Below are positions 49,316-60,930 of a stretch of DNA of 64,000 nt, in pieces. The stretch is from Cucumis sativus. Taxonomy: Eukaryota; Streptophyta; Magnoliopsida; Cucurbitales; Cucurbitaceae. Under the pieces are notes generated by a model, which saw nothing but the letters and a program-made list of their open reading frames with translations, did no database searches and had not been told where the DNA came from. How positions within the stretch are numbered: position 1 is the stretch's first letter; each line of letters begins with the position of its first letter. The stretch is taken from the NCBI RefSeq assembly GCF_000004075.3, contig NC_026656.2, positions 3,472,001 through 3,536,000 on the forward strand, written 5' to 3'. The position numbers and the translations under genes were made by a program.

Positions 49316-52300
49316 ATGATGGATGTGTCACTGATACCACACGTTGAGCCAATTGATATCGATTTGCGCTCTTCTGACAAGGGGAGTCCTAATACTTCAG
49401 CAAAGCCAAGAAAAAAAACCATGACATCCGTTTATCTCAAATTTTTTGAGACCGCTGCTGATGGAAAAAGCAGAAGATGCAAATTTTGTGGACAGAGCTA
49501 TTCCATTGCAACCGCTACTGGTAATTTTGATGCTATTTTTTGATTGATTACTTTTATGTAACGGCTTGGAATTGAGGAATAAAACAAAATGCTTCAAATA
49601 ACATTATAATTATTCTGAAAGGAGTAATAGACACCGAGATTAGAATTTACGAGTTTTATATTTTAGTAATTGGTTTTGCTCCATTTTAGTATCGAGCTTA
49701 AATGTATGTTCCTACATGCCCCAACTCAGCAAGTTTCAATATTTTAGCACCTTTATGTCTTTTCATTTGTGATGAAAAATCTTATTTTCATCGGTACAGG
49801 AAATTTGGGAAGACACCTAAGTAATCGGCATCCAGGTTATGATAAGTCTGGTGCTATTGTTGTCAGTAATCCAGCACCACAGCCTATCAGCACAATGAAG
49901 AAATCTCAACCTCAGGGGAAACCGCAACAGATTGACTATGATCATTTGAATTGGTTGATAATTAAGTGGCTTATATTATCTTCTCTCCCTCCTTCAACCC
50001 TGGAAGAAAAATGGCTGGCCAACTCCTATAAGTTTCTCAATCCATCTATTCAACTATGGCCTACTGAAAAGTATAAAGCAGTTTTCCGGGAAGTTTACAG
50101 AAGCATGCAGGAAGATGTAAGAGCCTCTTTGGAACACGTTTCATCTAAGATCTCGGTCACTCTTGATTTCTGGAATTCCTACGATCAAATTTCTTTTATG
50201 AGTGTAACGTGTCAGTGGATTGATGAAAGCTGGTCCTTCCAGAAGGTGCTTCTCGATATCACTCACATACCTTATCCCTGTGGAGGTCTAGAGATCTTTC
50301 ACTCTATTGTGAAAGTTCTTAAGATGTATAACATAGAAAGTAGAATTCTTTCATGTACCCATGATAATAGCCAAGACGCCGTGCATGCCTGTCATGCTTT
50401 GAAAGAGCATTTGGATGGTCAGAAAGTCGGGCCATTCTGTTATATTCCTTGTGCTGCTCGTACTCTAAACCTGATCATAGATGATGGGTTAAGGCCTACA
50501 AAATCAATAATTGCAAAAGTTCGGGAGTTTGTACTAGAGTTAAATGCCTGTTTGGATATCTCTGAGGATTTCGTTCAATTTACTACAGTTTATCAAGAAG
50601 GTAACTGGAAATTTCCGCTTGATGCTTCAGTAAGGTGGAGTGGAAATTATCAGATGCTCGATATAGTTCGCAAGGTAAGTTCTCTTATATCTAGATTTTT
50701 TCATCATGCTGAAATAATTTCCATGATTTGTAATTTTTTTCTTAACCTTTTCTAGGCTTCATACATAAGTAAATCTCCGAGTTTAAGAGAGGGAGGTGAA
50801 GCCTAACCATCTTCTCTCTGATTACATTCATTCTGAACAGAAACAAATAGAACTAGGAATCTGCATTTTCCGGTTTTTAGAATAAATAAAAGAAGCTGTA
50901 TTAGTGTCTGTGTTTTTACTTTGTGTTCTTATAAAACCTCTCATTTCATGATTGAGTATGCCTCATGAAACTTTGGTTACGTTCATTTCCTTTATGGAAG
51001 ATGGATAAATTTTCAATTTTGGTTTAATAGGACATCCAAGTTCAGGACGACCATAGTCATTCAATTCATTTTAATTCCTTAGGTAAGGATTTGGATAATA
51101 CTGGATTTCTGCCTTTACAAGAAAATTGCCGAACTTTGAGATGACATGTTCTTTTGATCCAATTTGATTTCTCCTTATGGGGTAGTAATTCAAATTATGG
51201 TAGGAAATATTGTGTGTTTGATACTTGATAAAGAAATTCTTGGACGAGCTGTAAAATTGGATGTTTTCCTACAAGCCATGTGTCTGAATTTGACCATGCC
51301 CATCAAGTGCCCTTACGACTTTGGAATTTGCTCAAACTTGAGTATCAAGAACTTACTGCTTTCTAATATGTGGGCATCTAAGATGGATATCTTAGAACCA
51401 CGAATTGATATGAACTGCCTTAGGCTCCCACAAAAGAATACTATTAGTTATAATGTTTGCCTCATTATACATCAATAGAATGTTTATTACTTTTTTTCGT
51501 TTTCTTTCCTCTGGTCATTTTTTATTTTTGGTCAACTAAGCTTACGTTAAGTCTTTATACAATGCAGTCAGGGAAATCCATGGAAGCTGTTATCAGGAAG
51601 TATGAGGAAACACTTGGCAGCAAGATGCTTCTGAACTCTGCTGAGAAGAACGTAGTTAATATTGTGCATCAATATCTAGAACCTTTCTACAAAACCACGA
51701 ACAACATATGCACAAATAAGGTAGCAACTGTTGGGTTAGTTCTTTTCTTCATGGATCACATTTCTGAGACTATTGCTGCCTGTCGAGATTCTCGGCACAA
51801 CCCTGACTGGCTAAAGAGTGCTGCAGAAGACATGGCCAAGAAAGCAAAGAATTATAGTAGTCAGGTTTGCAACATTTTCACATATATGACTGCAATTCTT
51901 GATCCTCGAATCAAAGGAGAGTTGATTCCAGAGAGTCTTAACTCAGGGAATCACTTGGAAGAAGCCAGATCTCATTTCATGAGATATTATTCTTCCAACC
52001 ATTTTCCATCAGTGACCAGTGGCTATAGTGCTCAGGAGATTGAGGATGGAGGAAGTGTTTCTTTCGCTGAGGAAATTGCTCGAAAGAAACGAAGGGCGAG
52101 CATGAGCAATGCAACGGATGAGCTAACACAATATTTATCAGAGCCTCCAGCTCCAATACCAACAGATGTTCTGGAGTGGTGGAAGGTTAACAACACACGC
52201 TATCCACGACTCTCTGTTATGGCTCGAGACTTCTTGGCTGTGCAGGCAACTTCACTGGCTCCTGAAGAACTGTTTTGCGGGAGAGGTGATGACATAGATA

Positions 52301-52482
52301 AACAAAGATACTGCATGCCTCATGATAGCACACCAGCTCTCCTTTGTATCAAATCATGGATTCAAAGTGGTTTCAAGTTGAAATACAAGTCTAGTGAGAT
52401 TGACTATGAGAGGTTAATGGAACTATCTGCCACATCAACTGTTGATAGTAGTACTGCTGGTTCTGATAAGAAATCCAAATGA
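49316..52482 (+). CDS. domesticated hAT transposase-like protein with BED zinc finger (RICESLEEPER/DAYSLEEPER type)
   Basis: Coding exons 49316-49520, 49800-50674 and 51568-52482 total 1995 nt, or 664 residues, with GT-AG introns. The N-terminal BED finger is split by intron 1: CKFC (about residues 56-59), then HLSNRH. An RNase-H-like hAT core follows (ISVTLDFWNSYDQISFMSV, CTHDNSQDAVHACHAL). The C-terminal hAT dimerisation region has PTDVLEWWKVNNTRYPRL, ARDFLAVQATSLAPEELF and IKSWIQSGFKLKY. Such genes derive from hAT transposons but act as host DNA-binding regulators. The intact long frame, three introns, long leader and lack of recognisable terminal inverted repeats around it all favour a host gene. 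Candidate catalytic acids are partly retained (LDFW, THDN, PEELF); whether it can cut DNA is unknown. A double ATG (49316, 49319) starts the frame. Confidence 0.9.
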
Positions 52483-55400
52483 TTACAAAAAAACCATGTC
52501 GGAGCTTGGAGGTCAGTTCAAACTTAGAACACATGAAAGACTGATTTCTTAAGAATCAAAATTTAGTGAATCCTGGCTTCTTGTACCCTTTGGTTTAAGT
52601 GTAGAATTAATAGATCTTGTTGTATTGTATGCTTCTTATTCCACATATTTGATGAATTTCATAGTGTACAACATACGTTTATGGTAATGCTAAATGCTAA
52701 CCAAGTAGACAGATTAGTGTCTTATGATGATGATAACATTATAAATTATTTAATCTTTATGATACGTATGATGTTGTGCTCTAAAATATTGAGAACTTTG
52801 TCCTTTTATTTTATTTTCATCTTTTTATTTTCTGATTTAGTACTTTGTCTTTTTATTTTCTGATTTATCTAATTTCTCTCTTGGAAGGTTAGTTGGATAA
52901 GTAAGGTCTTAAAAACTAAAGGGACCAGTTTAACTTTTAATTCTGAGCATTGGCGGTAAAACAGCAATGGTTCTAATTATCATAACAAACAATGTATCAA
53001 CATTTATATGTTTTAAGAACATGGCCAGTTACATTGTTTTTCTAACCATTGATTCTGAATTCTCTGCCTTTTGAATATTCTCTTAGTGGTACGTGGCATA
53101 AGCCTCAAGTTGTGTTTTTGAGCCTGAAAAACCTTTTGAAACACTTTATTAACACAACTTTAATCCATTGTAATTACTCTAGGGGAGAAAAAACATTGTA
53201 ATTACTCTCACACGTAAATCCTTGCATATTCTTGAACTGAAAAAAGTGATATGCTAATTCCAAATAGAAATAAAGAAGATACGCAAAACTAGAGCATGAA
53301 CCTAGGAGTTCTTAAAGGAAGATCTGGAAGCTGTCAGTAGAATTCTTGAAATGAAATTCTTTCCATAATAGAAGTAAAGCTGGAGATATTAATGGTGCTT
53401 AAGTTTAGTTACTGAGTTAAAATCATACAGAGGATATGACAGATGCCAAATCTATGAATCTTCCTGTAGGGTATAAACAATTAACTATTTCTTGCAAACA
53501 AAGAAACCGAGTTAAGGAGTGAAGTGTTTTATTCCAGGAACAATGAGAATTATTATTTTATGGGATGTATCTGACCAGCTAGTTAAGAGAGTGAATCTAT
53601 GTAAGGAAGTTACTAGATGAGTTTGTTGGTTGTCTGGACTTCGATCGATTGTATTGAAGACTTTGATTAAAGGTCTCTCTGACAGGTAGTGATCGTATTA
53701 TCTATGATTGAGACTGAATAAGTTGCGGCCGTGACCACGCGGATGGCGGATGCAATAAAGCCAGTTATCTTTAGGAACTTGCACACCAGGAAATCCAACT
53801 GACATGCTTATTAACTTATGGAATCAATGCCCTTTACAAAGGCTTAAATAGAAAGGTACGCCAACCGATCATAAAAAAGTCGAGGGATATGTGCAGCTCA
53901 TTGACCTCCAAAACATACTATGTCGAGAGTTTGATTTGAGCCATTTCGGATTTTAGCAGGTAGTTGTAACCAATTATTATTCTGTTCAACTTAACTTTTA
54001 TGAAAAAACATGTAGGGTGGGATGGGGGTCGAGGGTGGAGTCCAACAAAAGTTTCAACTATTTATGCAGACACATTTGTTTTTCGGTCGCTCCCAACTTT
54101 CATCTCTCAGGCTTAAGTCAATGGAGGCTAATGAAGCAAAATGAAACATCCAAAACATAGAACATAGTATCTCACTTTTTTTGTGAGACATTGCAATTTC
54201 TAGTAGTAAGTTGTTGTAATCCATTATTATTCAATCCAACTGGCTTCTATGAGAAAGACCTATAGCCAGGATTCAGCCATTTACACATTGATCTTTTCGA
54301 AGCAAAGACACGTTTGCTCAGACTGAAATCAGTGGAGAATAAAGAAGCAAAAAGAAACTATAGGAATTGCATATGATGATCAAGGCCTATCTTTTTGGTG
54401 GCATGGGAATGACACACAGGTAAGGGCAGCAGGGAAGAAGCAAGACATGCAAGAATGTGTGGTGGGCACATGTTGCCATGCAATGCCCACACTTTGATAT
54501 ATAAATCACTTCCCACTTTGGATTTGAATGGCTAATGGCCTTTCAAAATGGCAAAGGATTCATCTTCAAAGAAGGATGATTGTATAAATATGTCTTTATA
54601 ATAACACTTTTTGGGATCATACAACAGTGATCAAAGAGGAGGAAAATGGAACCCTTACTTTGCTTCCACCATTAATCAAAAGCTATCATTGGATCACAAT
54701 CTAATTATGATTAGAAGTATTATATGTTGACTCCAACATTAGTCCTTCCTTGTAATAAGAAAATTTTGGCTTAAATTCTTTTATGGTTTAAATATTTGGA
54801 CTTTACGTTGTAAAAAAAACATAACACAGCTAAAATGAAATTTGTGTTATCAATCTTGTGATTAAAGGCTCGATTCTCTCACTTTACATATTGTTAAAAG
54901 AAAACAAAAAATGATAAAAAAAACCTCGAACATTATTGACTGAGATTATTGTAACATATATAATTCAAATCTCTCCCATTTCTATAGTTAAAAAGGCCGA
55001 AGAAAGAGATTGAACTAGGAGATTGTTGCATAATGTTTTCACTCTAGTTTCTAGCTTTTTGTTTTTTTTTTAATTCATTCATTTTTATTCACAAAAAGTA
55101 AAAAAAATACAGAGAATTATATTTACAACTATTTTTATATATAGCCAAAGTTAGCTTAATTTAATAATAATTAGTGTGATGGTCGTCTTCTTTATAAATT
55201 GAAGATTTGATCCCTTAAATATACAATTACTTAACCATAAACAATTGAGGCAATTTGTTTAATTATATTGTAAAAAGAGGAAATAACGGTTGGAAAATCA
55301 TTGGACAATGAAAAGCCAAGTTGTGTTATTTATGGAAAAAAAAAAAGGTTAATTGAAAGTTATATATATTTGGACAAATCATGATTTAATAATAATGTTT

Positions 55401-55949
55401 ATGAGCCAATGATTTGCAACAATACACCTAACCAAAATAAAATCTAATTAGGAAATAGTGAATGTCGACATAACACACTTCACACTCTTTCATAAATTTA
55501 TGTCTTTTCAATATACATCCCAATGCAATCAATTATATATATATATGCTCTAACATTCTAGAAAAGCTATCCAATATATATATGTATATATATATTAATT
55601 TGGTCTTGTTTTTGGAGAGATATTTTAACTCAAATTTCTTAGTAATACATATGTAGATTATCCAATCCAAATAACTAAAAAAAAATAGTTTTTTAAACCA
55701 TATTTTTTCAATTTCGTATTCCATTCGTGTTTTATATGATTCATTCAATATTTAAAGCAAAATTTATTGATGGGTTAAAATTACAACACTTTTCAAAGTA
55801 AAAAAAAAAAAAGAAGAAGAAGAAGAGAAGAAGTTAAAATTGCAACAATTAGGTGTGAGTGTTTATGGAGTTAAAATGTTAATACTTACCCAAACTTTTG
55901 AGTATAATTTAATGAAGGTAAGATATAAGTTTTACTCTAAAATTGAGCT
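52483..55949. other. intergenic between hAT-like gene and nicotianamine synthase
   Basis: No supportable gene in about 3.5 kb. It holds the 3' UTR of the hAT-like gene, a degenerate direct duplication (53961-54360), a GAA-rich run near 55806-55835 and AT-rich stretches. A GC-richer patch near 53722-53750 could be a gene relic, but I cannot identify it. Confidence 0.6.
53961..54360. repeat. degenerate ~250-bp direct duplication
   Basis: GTAGTTGTAACCAATTATTATTCTG near 53961 recurs as AGTTGTTGTAATCCATTATTATTCAA near 54208. Later blocks also pair up: TTTATGCAGACACATTTG with TCGAAGCAAAGACACGTTTG, CTTAAGTCAATGGAG with CTGAAATCAGTGGAG, and GAAGCAAAATGAAAC with GAAGCAAAAAGAAAC. It is non-coding. Confidence 0.7.
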
Positions 55950-55955
55950 TCTTCC

Positions 55956-56028
55956 CCTATAAAAAGGAAGAAAATAAAATAAAAATAAAACCCCATAAAC
56001 CCTTTTGATCATCACCTATAAAAAGGAA
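55956..56028 (+). promoter_or_regulatory. duplicated TATA region of nicotianamine synthase
   Basis: The 14-mer CCTATAAAAAGGAA occurs exactly twice, at 55956-55969 and 56015-56028, 59 bp apart. The downstream copy would put transcription start near 56050, with a leader of about 95 nt free of ATGs. The upstream copy could serve as an alternative. Confidence 0.6.
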
Positions 56029-56146
56029 CTCCATTCTTGAATAATAATCTACCAAATTAATTACAATTATTGTGTTCTTCATCTTTCTTTTTCTTCCAAA
56101 ACCCTATTTGTAATTTTCTTGGCTCTTTCAAACTTATACCATCATC

Positions 56147-56983
56147 ATGTGTTGCCAAAGTCTTCTTTTGGTCCAAAAAATCTCAGAACTTTACCACAAG
56201 ATCTCCACTCTTGAGAGCCTCAAACCCTCTAAACATGTCAACTCCCTCTTCTCTCAACTTGTACTCCTCATTTGCACCCCTTCTTCCTCGTCCATCGACG
56301 TCTCCACGCTCTGCTCCACCATCCAAACCATGAGATCCCATCTCATCAAGCTCTGTGGCGAGGCCGAGTCCCTTCTCGAGCATCACTACTCCACCATTTT
56401 ATCTTCCCACCAAAACCCTCTCGACCATCTCTCCCTCTTCCCTTATTACTCCAACTACCTCAAACTCACTCACTTAGAATTCTCCATTTTGAACCACCAC
56501 GCCCCCCACAGTACTACTACGCCTCCCTCTAAAGTGGCATTTGTTGGCTCCGGTGCACTTCCCTTCTCGTCTATCATCATGGCCTTGAAGTACTTCCCAA
56601 AAACCGAGTTTCACAACTTCGACCTCGACCCGTCTGCCAATGCGAAAGCATCGATGCTGGTAGCAGGCGACGTGGAGCTGTCGAGGCGGATGGTGTTCCA
56701 CACGACCGACATCATGGACGTCGGGTCGGAAGAGTTGAGGGAGTTCGAGGTGGTGTTTCTGGCGGCGTTGGTGGGGATGGAGAGAGAAGAGAAGGGGAAG
56801 GTGATCGAGCATTTGAGGAAGAATATGAGTGGTGGGGCGTTGTTGATGTTGAGGAGCGCATATGGTGCACGGGCGTTTGTTTATCCGGTGGTGGAAGCTT
56901 GTGATCTTCGGGGGTTCGACATTCTTACGGTGTTTCATCCAACGGATGAAGTTATTAATTCAATTGTGCTGGCACGATTATAA
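56147..56983 (+). CDS. NAS: nicotianamine synthase
   Basis: Joins three S-adenosylmethionines into nicotianamine, the chelator for Fe, Zn, Cu and Ni transport in phloem and xylem. It is a single exon of 278 residues, intronless as expected. The ATG at 56147 matches the family start (M-x-CQ). Conserved blocks are LIKLCGEAESLLE, FPYYSNYLKLT, VAFVGSGALPFSSI, FHNFDLDPSANAKA, RMVFHTTDIMDV, VFLAALVGMEREEK, LMLRSAYGARAFVYPVV and FHPTDEVINSIVLAR. The protein stops two residues after that last block, while many family members run on to about 310-320 residues, so the variable C-terminal tail is missing. The 3' half is noticeably GC-rich at third positions compared with neighbours. An AATAAA lies at 57125. 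Confidence 0.96.
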   Translation: MCCQSLLLVQKISELYHKISTLESLKPSKHVNSLFSQLVLLICTPSSSSIDVSTLCSTIQTMRSHLIKLCGEAESLLEHHYSTILSSHQNPLDHLSLFPYYSNYLKLTHLEFSILNHHAPHSTTTPPSKVAFVGSGALPFSSIIMALKYFPKTEFHNFDLDPSANAKASMLVAGDVELSRRMVFHTTDIMDVGSEELREFEVVFLAALVGMEREEKGKVIEHLRKNMSGGALLMLRSAYGARAFVYPVVEACDLRGFDILTVFHPTDEVINSIVLARL

Positions 56984-59761
56984 TAATTAATAACTAATAA
57001 TGTGTGTAATTAACAATTAAGCTAAGTAATCTCTCTACTTACTTAATTAATATATATATATCTATCACAAATCAAGGAAAATTAAAGGTAACAGTATGGT
57101 ATTTTCTTGATTTCGTGGTTGAGGAATAAAATTGGAATGATATTGAATGAATGAAATTTGATTATTTTGATTTCTCTCTCTTCTTTTAATATGAAGAAAT
57201 GATTTTATATTCAAGAAAAAAAATACATATTTTGTAACATTTCTAATTTCTTTGTCCTCAAAATAAAAATATGAAAAGCTAACATAAAATGATTTCAGTA
57301 AATTTTAAGTCATTTAAAATTTAGATTTTAGAAGTAAAAAAAGAAAAAGAAAAGGTCAAAGCAATAGTTTAATTGAATGTTTTGGATAGAAACATAATTG
57401 AAAATATATTATAGTTTCAAATTTTATCACTATATTTTATAAATATTTTAATTCATTTTGGTAGTTAAAAAATAACTGTGATTTTTTGTTGTTGTTTAAA
57501 AAATACAACTTTATAAATGTTTCTAAAAAACAAGAAACTGTCAAGATCATCGAGCATTTTTATTTTTTAAAACTAAAATCATAAACTAGAAACGAAAAAT
57601 TAGAACAAAATTTCTCCTTTGATAATCCAAATTATGTGTAATTCCTTCTGTTTTTTAGTGATTTTATTTATGAATAGTTTGTCAATTATTTTATTTCGAA
57701 TCAATTACATTAAAGAAAAAAAAAAAAAGAAGATCAAGAAGAAAAGAAATCCTTGATTAATTCCTTGCTAGTTTTGAGTCATTGAGGCCTCTTGAATTCT
57801 TTCTTTTTTATTCCCTCAGATTTACAAAATTATTTGTTATATCTATCAAACATTATTTACTAAAAAACAATTCAAAACTAACGTTGGATTTTCTATCCAT
57901 ACGAGCATATTCATTCAACTGACATAAAATTTACGATATTGAGATCAAAATTAATTCAACATTTCTCTCACATATAATATAAGAAATACTTGTTTTCTAT
58001 TTCAAGAATGATATCACGAGAAAAATTTAGATTTTAAATGAACTATTTAGAAATCGAATTTTTAAAAAGACCTGAGGCATTGATTGTTTCCATGATATAG
58101 GAATGAATCGTCGCTATGCTTTGGACGTTCTTCTTTTTCATGACGGACTTCACTTCACCTCTTGTACATAATGTGACAGTAAAAAATCAAATAGTAAAAA
58201 TTGCAATTTTTAAGTTCATACAATACAAATATTTAATTTATTATAAATATTAATGTAATCGTGTACATACCCATTAGTAGTATACTTAGTGGCCATATAG
58301 CCACATTTAGATGCCCATGTCATGTGTCTATAAGAGACTCACTTTCAATGGCTATCTAACTCATCATCCGCTTGTCAAATTGCCTATAAATAATGACATT
58401 TGATGAGTTTGTAAGTATAAACAACATTTGAGTGAAATAGAAAGAAATAGGAGAAAGCAGAGAAATTGATAAGAATTCCCAATTTTCTTAATCTCTTAAT
58501 TTTTTTAATTTATATTATATATTATATTTTCTCGACTCCTAATTAAAATTTTGGTAATGTTAATAGACATTTATTTGTGGTTGGGCCAATGGTAAGTGGG
58601 CTTAAATTTGGACCATTAACATATGAGTTATATCCAAATTCATAAAAGTTAAGTGACGTCTCTAATTGGCACAACAAAATGGGTTGAACAGCAGATATTG
58701 GGAAAATGATATTATTGACCCAATCTTGAACGTCCAAAGACAAATGCCTCACATTTTAAAAATCATGCCCAACATACTCTTCAACTAATATACCAACCTT
58801 ATAATAATATTAGATATGAAAAAAATGGACAACATATTAAAAATGGAAAATGTCACTATAATATGTTATATAAAAGAAAATGACATTCTTGGATATGAAA
58901 GAAATATAGAATGGTCTAACTCGAACCAAACCCCTACATCCCATCGTTCTCAATTCTTTGAGGCCACATTATGGTGTGGAGGAGTGTGGCATTCACACAC
59001 CCATTGGGACAAGTGGGAAGGTTTTTGCTTAAACTTCACTTTCATTTTTGGCCAATCAACTTAATAACAATATCATTGTTTTAAACTTTTTTCTTATATA
59101 TTCTTCATATGGCCCATATAATTTCAATCTTTTATCTATCTTTTTGTTTGAGATCACGACTTTATAATGAAATGATCAGCACACATATATATATACATAT
59201 ATATATGTATATATTCTCTTTTTTATATATAATTTGTCTTTTAACACTTCTTTAATCTCACAAATGAAGACAACCATATCTCTCTTGTGGTGCCTTTCAT
59301 CACTTTGTTTATTTTAAATCATCCCCACAAAATTTATGGTTAGAATCCATATATACGAACATCAAATAATAAATGTAACGTGTTTGAATAAAGAAACAAC
59401 CTAATATACCTTGACATTATAATGAAACCAAAATATATTTTAAGATGATTTACTATGTTTCAAATAAACTTTCGGTATATATTATACACGGACAAACTTG
59501 TTAGACATAAAATTGAAATATGAGTAAAAGTTCTTGGGTATATTTTTAAAGTTTAAATATATCTACTAAATACAAAATATAAAACTTAATAACTTACACT
59601 TACAAGACAAAGTTGAATTACATAATTTAAATCTAAAACTTAGATCTATGTACAAACTAAACTAGTTTGAGGCATGCCTCTAACCATATCCAATATAATA
59701 AAACCATAAAATCTAAAATAAAGAATATGAACAAAATATATTATTCTTATAACCTTCTCTA

Positions 59762-59793
<32 letters not shown>

Positions 59794-59914
59794 AATATTT
59801 TAATAATAGTCCAATATAGTAGAAACAAGAATTAAAAACTAAAAGGAGGTGTAAATGAAAAATATAAGATTCAAATATATATAAATTTGAAAATAATAGA
59901 ACATTTAAAATACT
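56984..59914. other. AT-rich intergenic DNA, no gene
   Basis: 3' UTR of nicotianamine synthase and about 2.9 kb of AT-rich DNA. A palindromic AT/GT run (ATATACATATATATATGTATAT) lies near 59190-59213, and (AT)n near 59762-59787. The 82-codon frame at 58816-59064 has no recognisable family. Confidence 0.6.
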
Positions 59915-60854
59915 CACTATAAGAAAATTTTCCTTTTACCCATTAAAATAAATGTTGCCCAAAGTTCGAATAACCATCGGGATAAGTTATATCAACGATT
60001 TTTTTTTTTTGCGTAGGTAAGATTGTCGTTGTATCCATTACTTGCGGACTAAATTGAATTTTGTTAGCATAAACCTTTTTATCAACGTATTACCTTGAAT
60101 CGACATAGAAATTTTTTCGATAAAAATACACTTTTTGTTAAGATAACAGTTGTTTCAAATGAGGCAAAAAAATATGACTGTCGACGTGGTTTTTGTTGGC
60201 ATAAGTGGTTTACAGTTTTATATAAAAATTGTAATCGCTCAATTTTTGTCAATAGTACCTAATTATGCACAAACAATAATTAATCGACAATCAAATGAAT
60301 GGAAAAACACATATAACAAAAATAAGCTTATATATTAAAACCAGTAGTTAATTCAGTAACAATTAAACATTGATAGTATATATAGTTACATTTTGAGGAT
60401 TGCTAAGTTTTCACAAATCTCATGTACAAAAAGAGTCTGTCGTTCCCGAAACCAAAGTTTGTCATTCTAAATTTTCACAAATCTCCTACAAGAAAAAAAA
60501 AGAGTTTTATACTCTAACCCAAAATAAGTGAGATGCTCCACCAAAATATGTGATCATCTCAAAATCTTCTTGCAATCTTCAAAAACCGATGTTTGAGAAT
60601 TCACATGTATAACCTGAAATAGAAAATACAATACAAAGTGACAAAGTAACCAAAAAAACGACCAAGTAGCAATAAAAAGCGACAAAGTAGCCACAAGTGG
60701 CATAAAACACATTCATCAGACTCCTACAAATACACGAGAAACAAATTCCTTTTTAGTGCACAAATTTAACTTCAAGGTAGTGTAAAAAGACCATTAGACG
60801 AGAAGATGTACGTCAGAATAAAAAGTATCCGAACAACTAAAAATTCTTCTAGTG
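59915..60854. mobile_element. non-autonomous CACTA (En/Spm-type) transposon, complete
   Basis: The left end is CACTATAAGAAAATTTTCC at 59915. The right end reads, as reverse complement, CACTAGAAGAATTTTTAG, ending at 60854. Both sides are flanked by the same 3-bp target duplication ACT (59912-59914 and 60855-60857). CACTA termini and a 3-bp duplication define this superfamily. The 940-bp body has no transposase; its longest frame is 62 codons. Subterminal copies of short motifs such as ATCAACGAT, ATCAACGTA, ATCGACA and GTCGACGT are present, as expected for transposase binding. Confidence 0.88.
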
Positions 60855-60897
60855 ACTAAAGAGGATTTATTGAAATTATAATAACTAAATTCAGATA

Positions 60898-60930
60898 ATA
60901 CGCGCACGCGCGCGTATATATATATATACA
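60898..60930. repeat. alternating purine-pyrimidine tract
   Basis: ATACGCGCACGCGCGCGTAT followed by further TA steps. The CG-rich part stands out in AT-rich DNA and lies 44 bp outside the CACTA element. Confidence 0.9.

Noticed and set aside
56474-56938. 154-codon minus-strand frame inside nicotianamine synthase
   Set aside because: His/Arg-rich antisense shadow of the GC-rich NAS coding sequence.
58816-59064. 82-codon frame
   Set aside because: Isolated, no splice context and no family; chance frame in AT-rich DNA.
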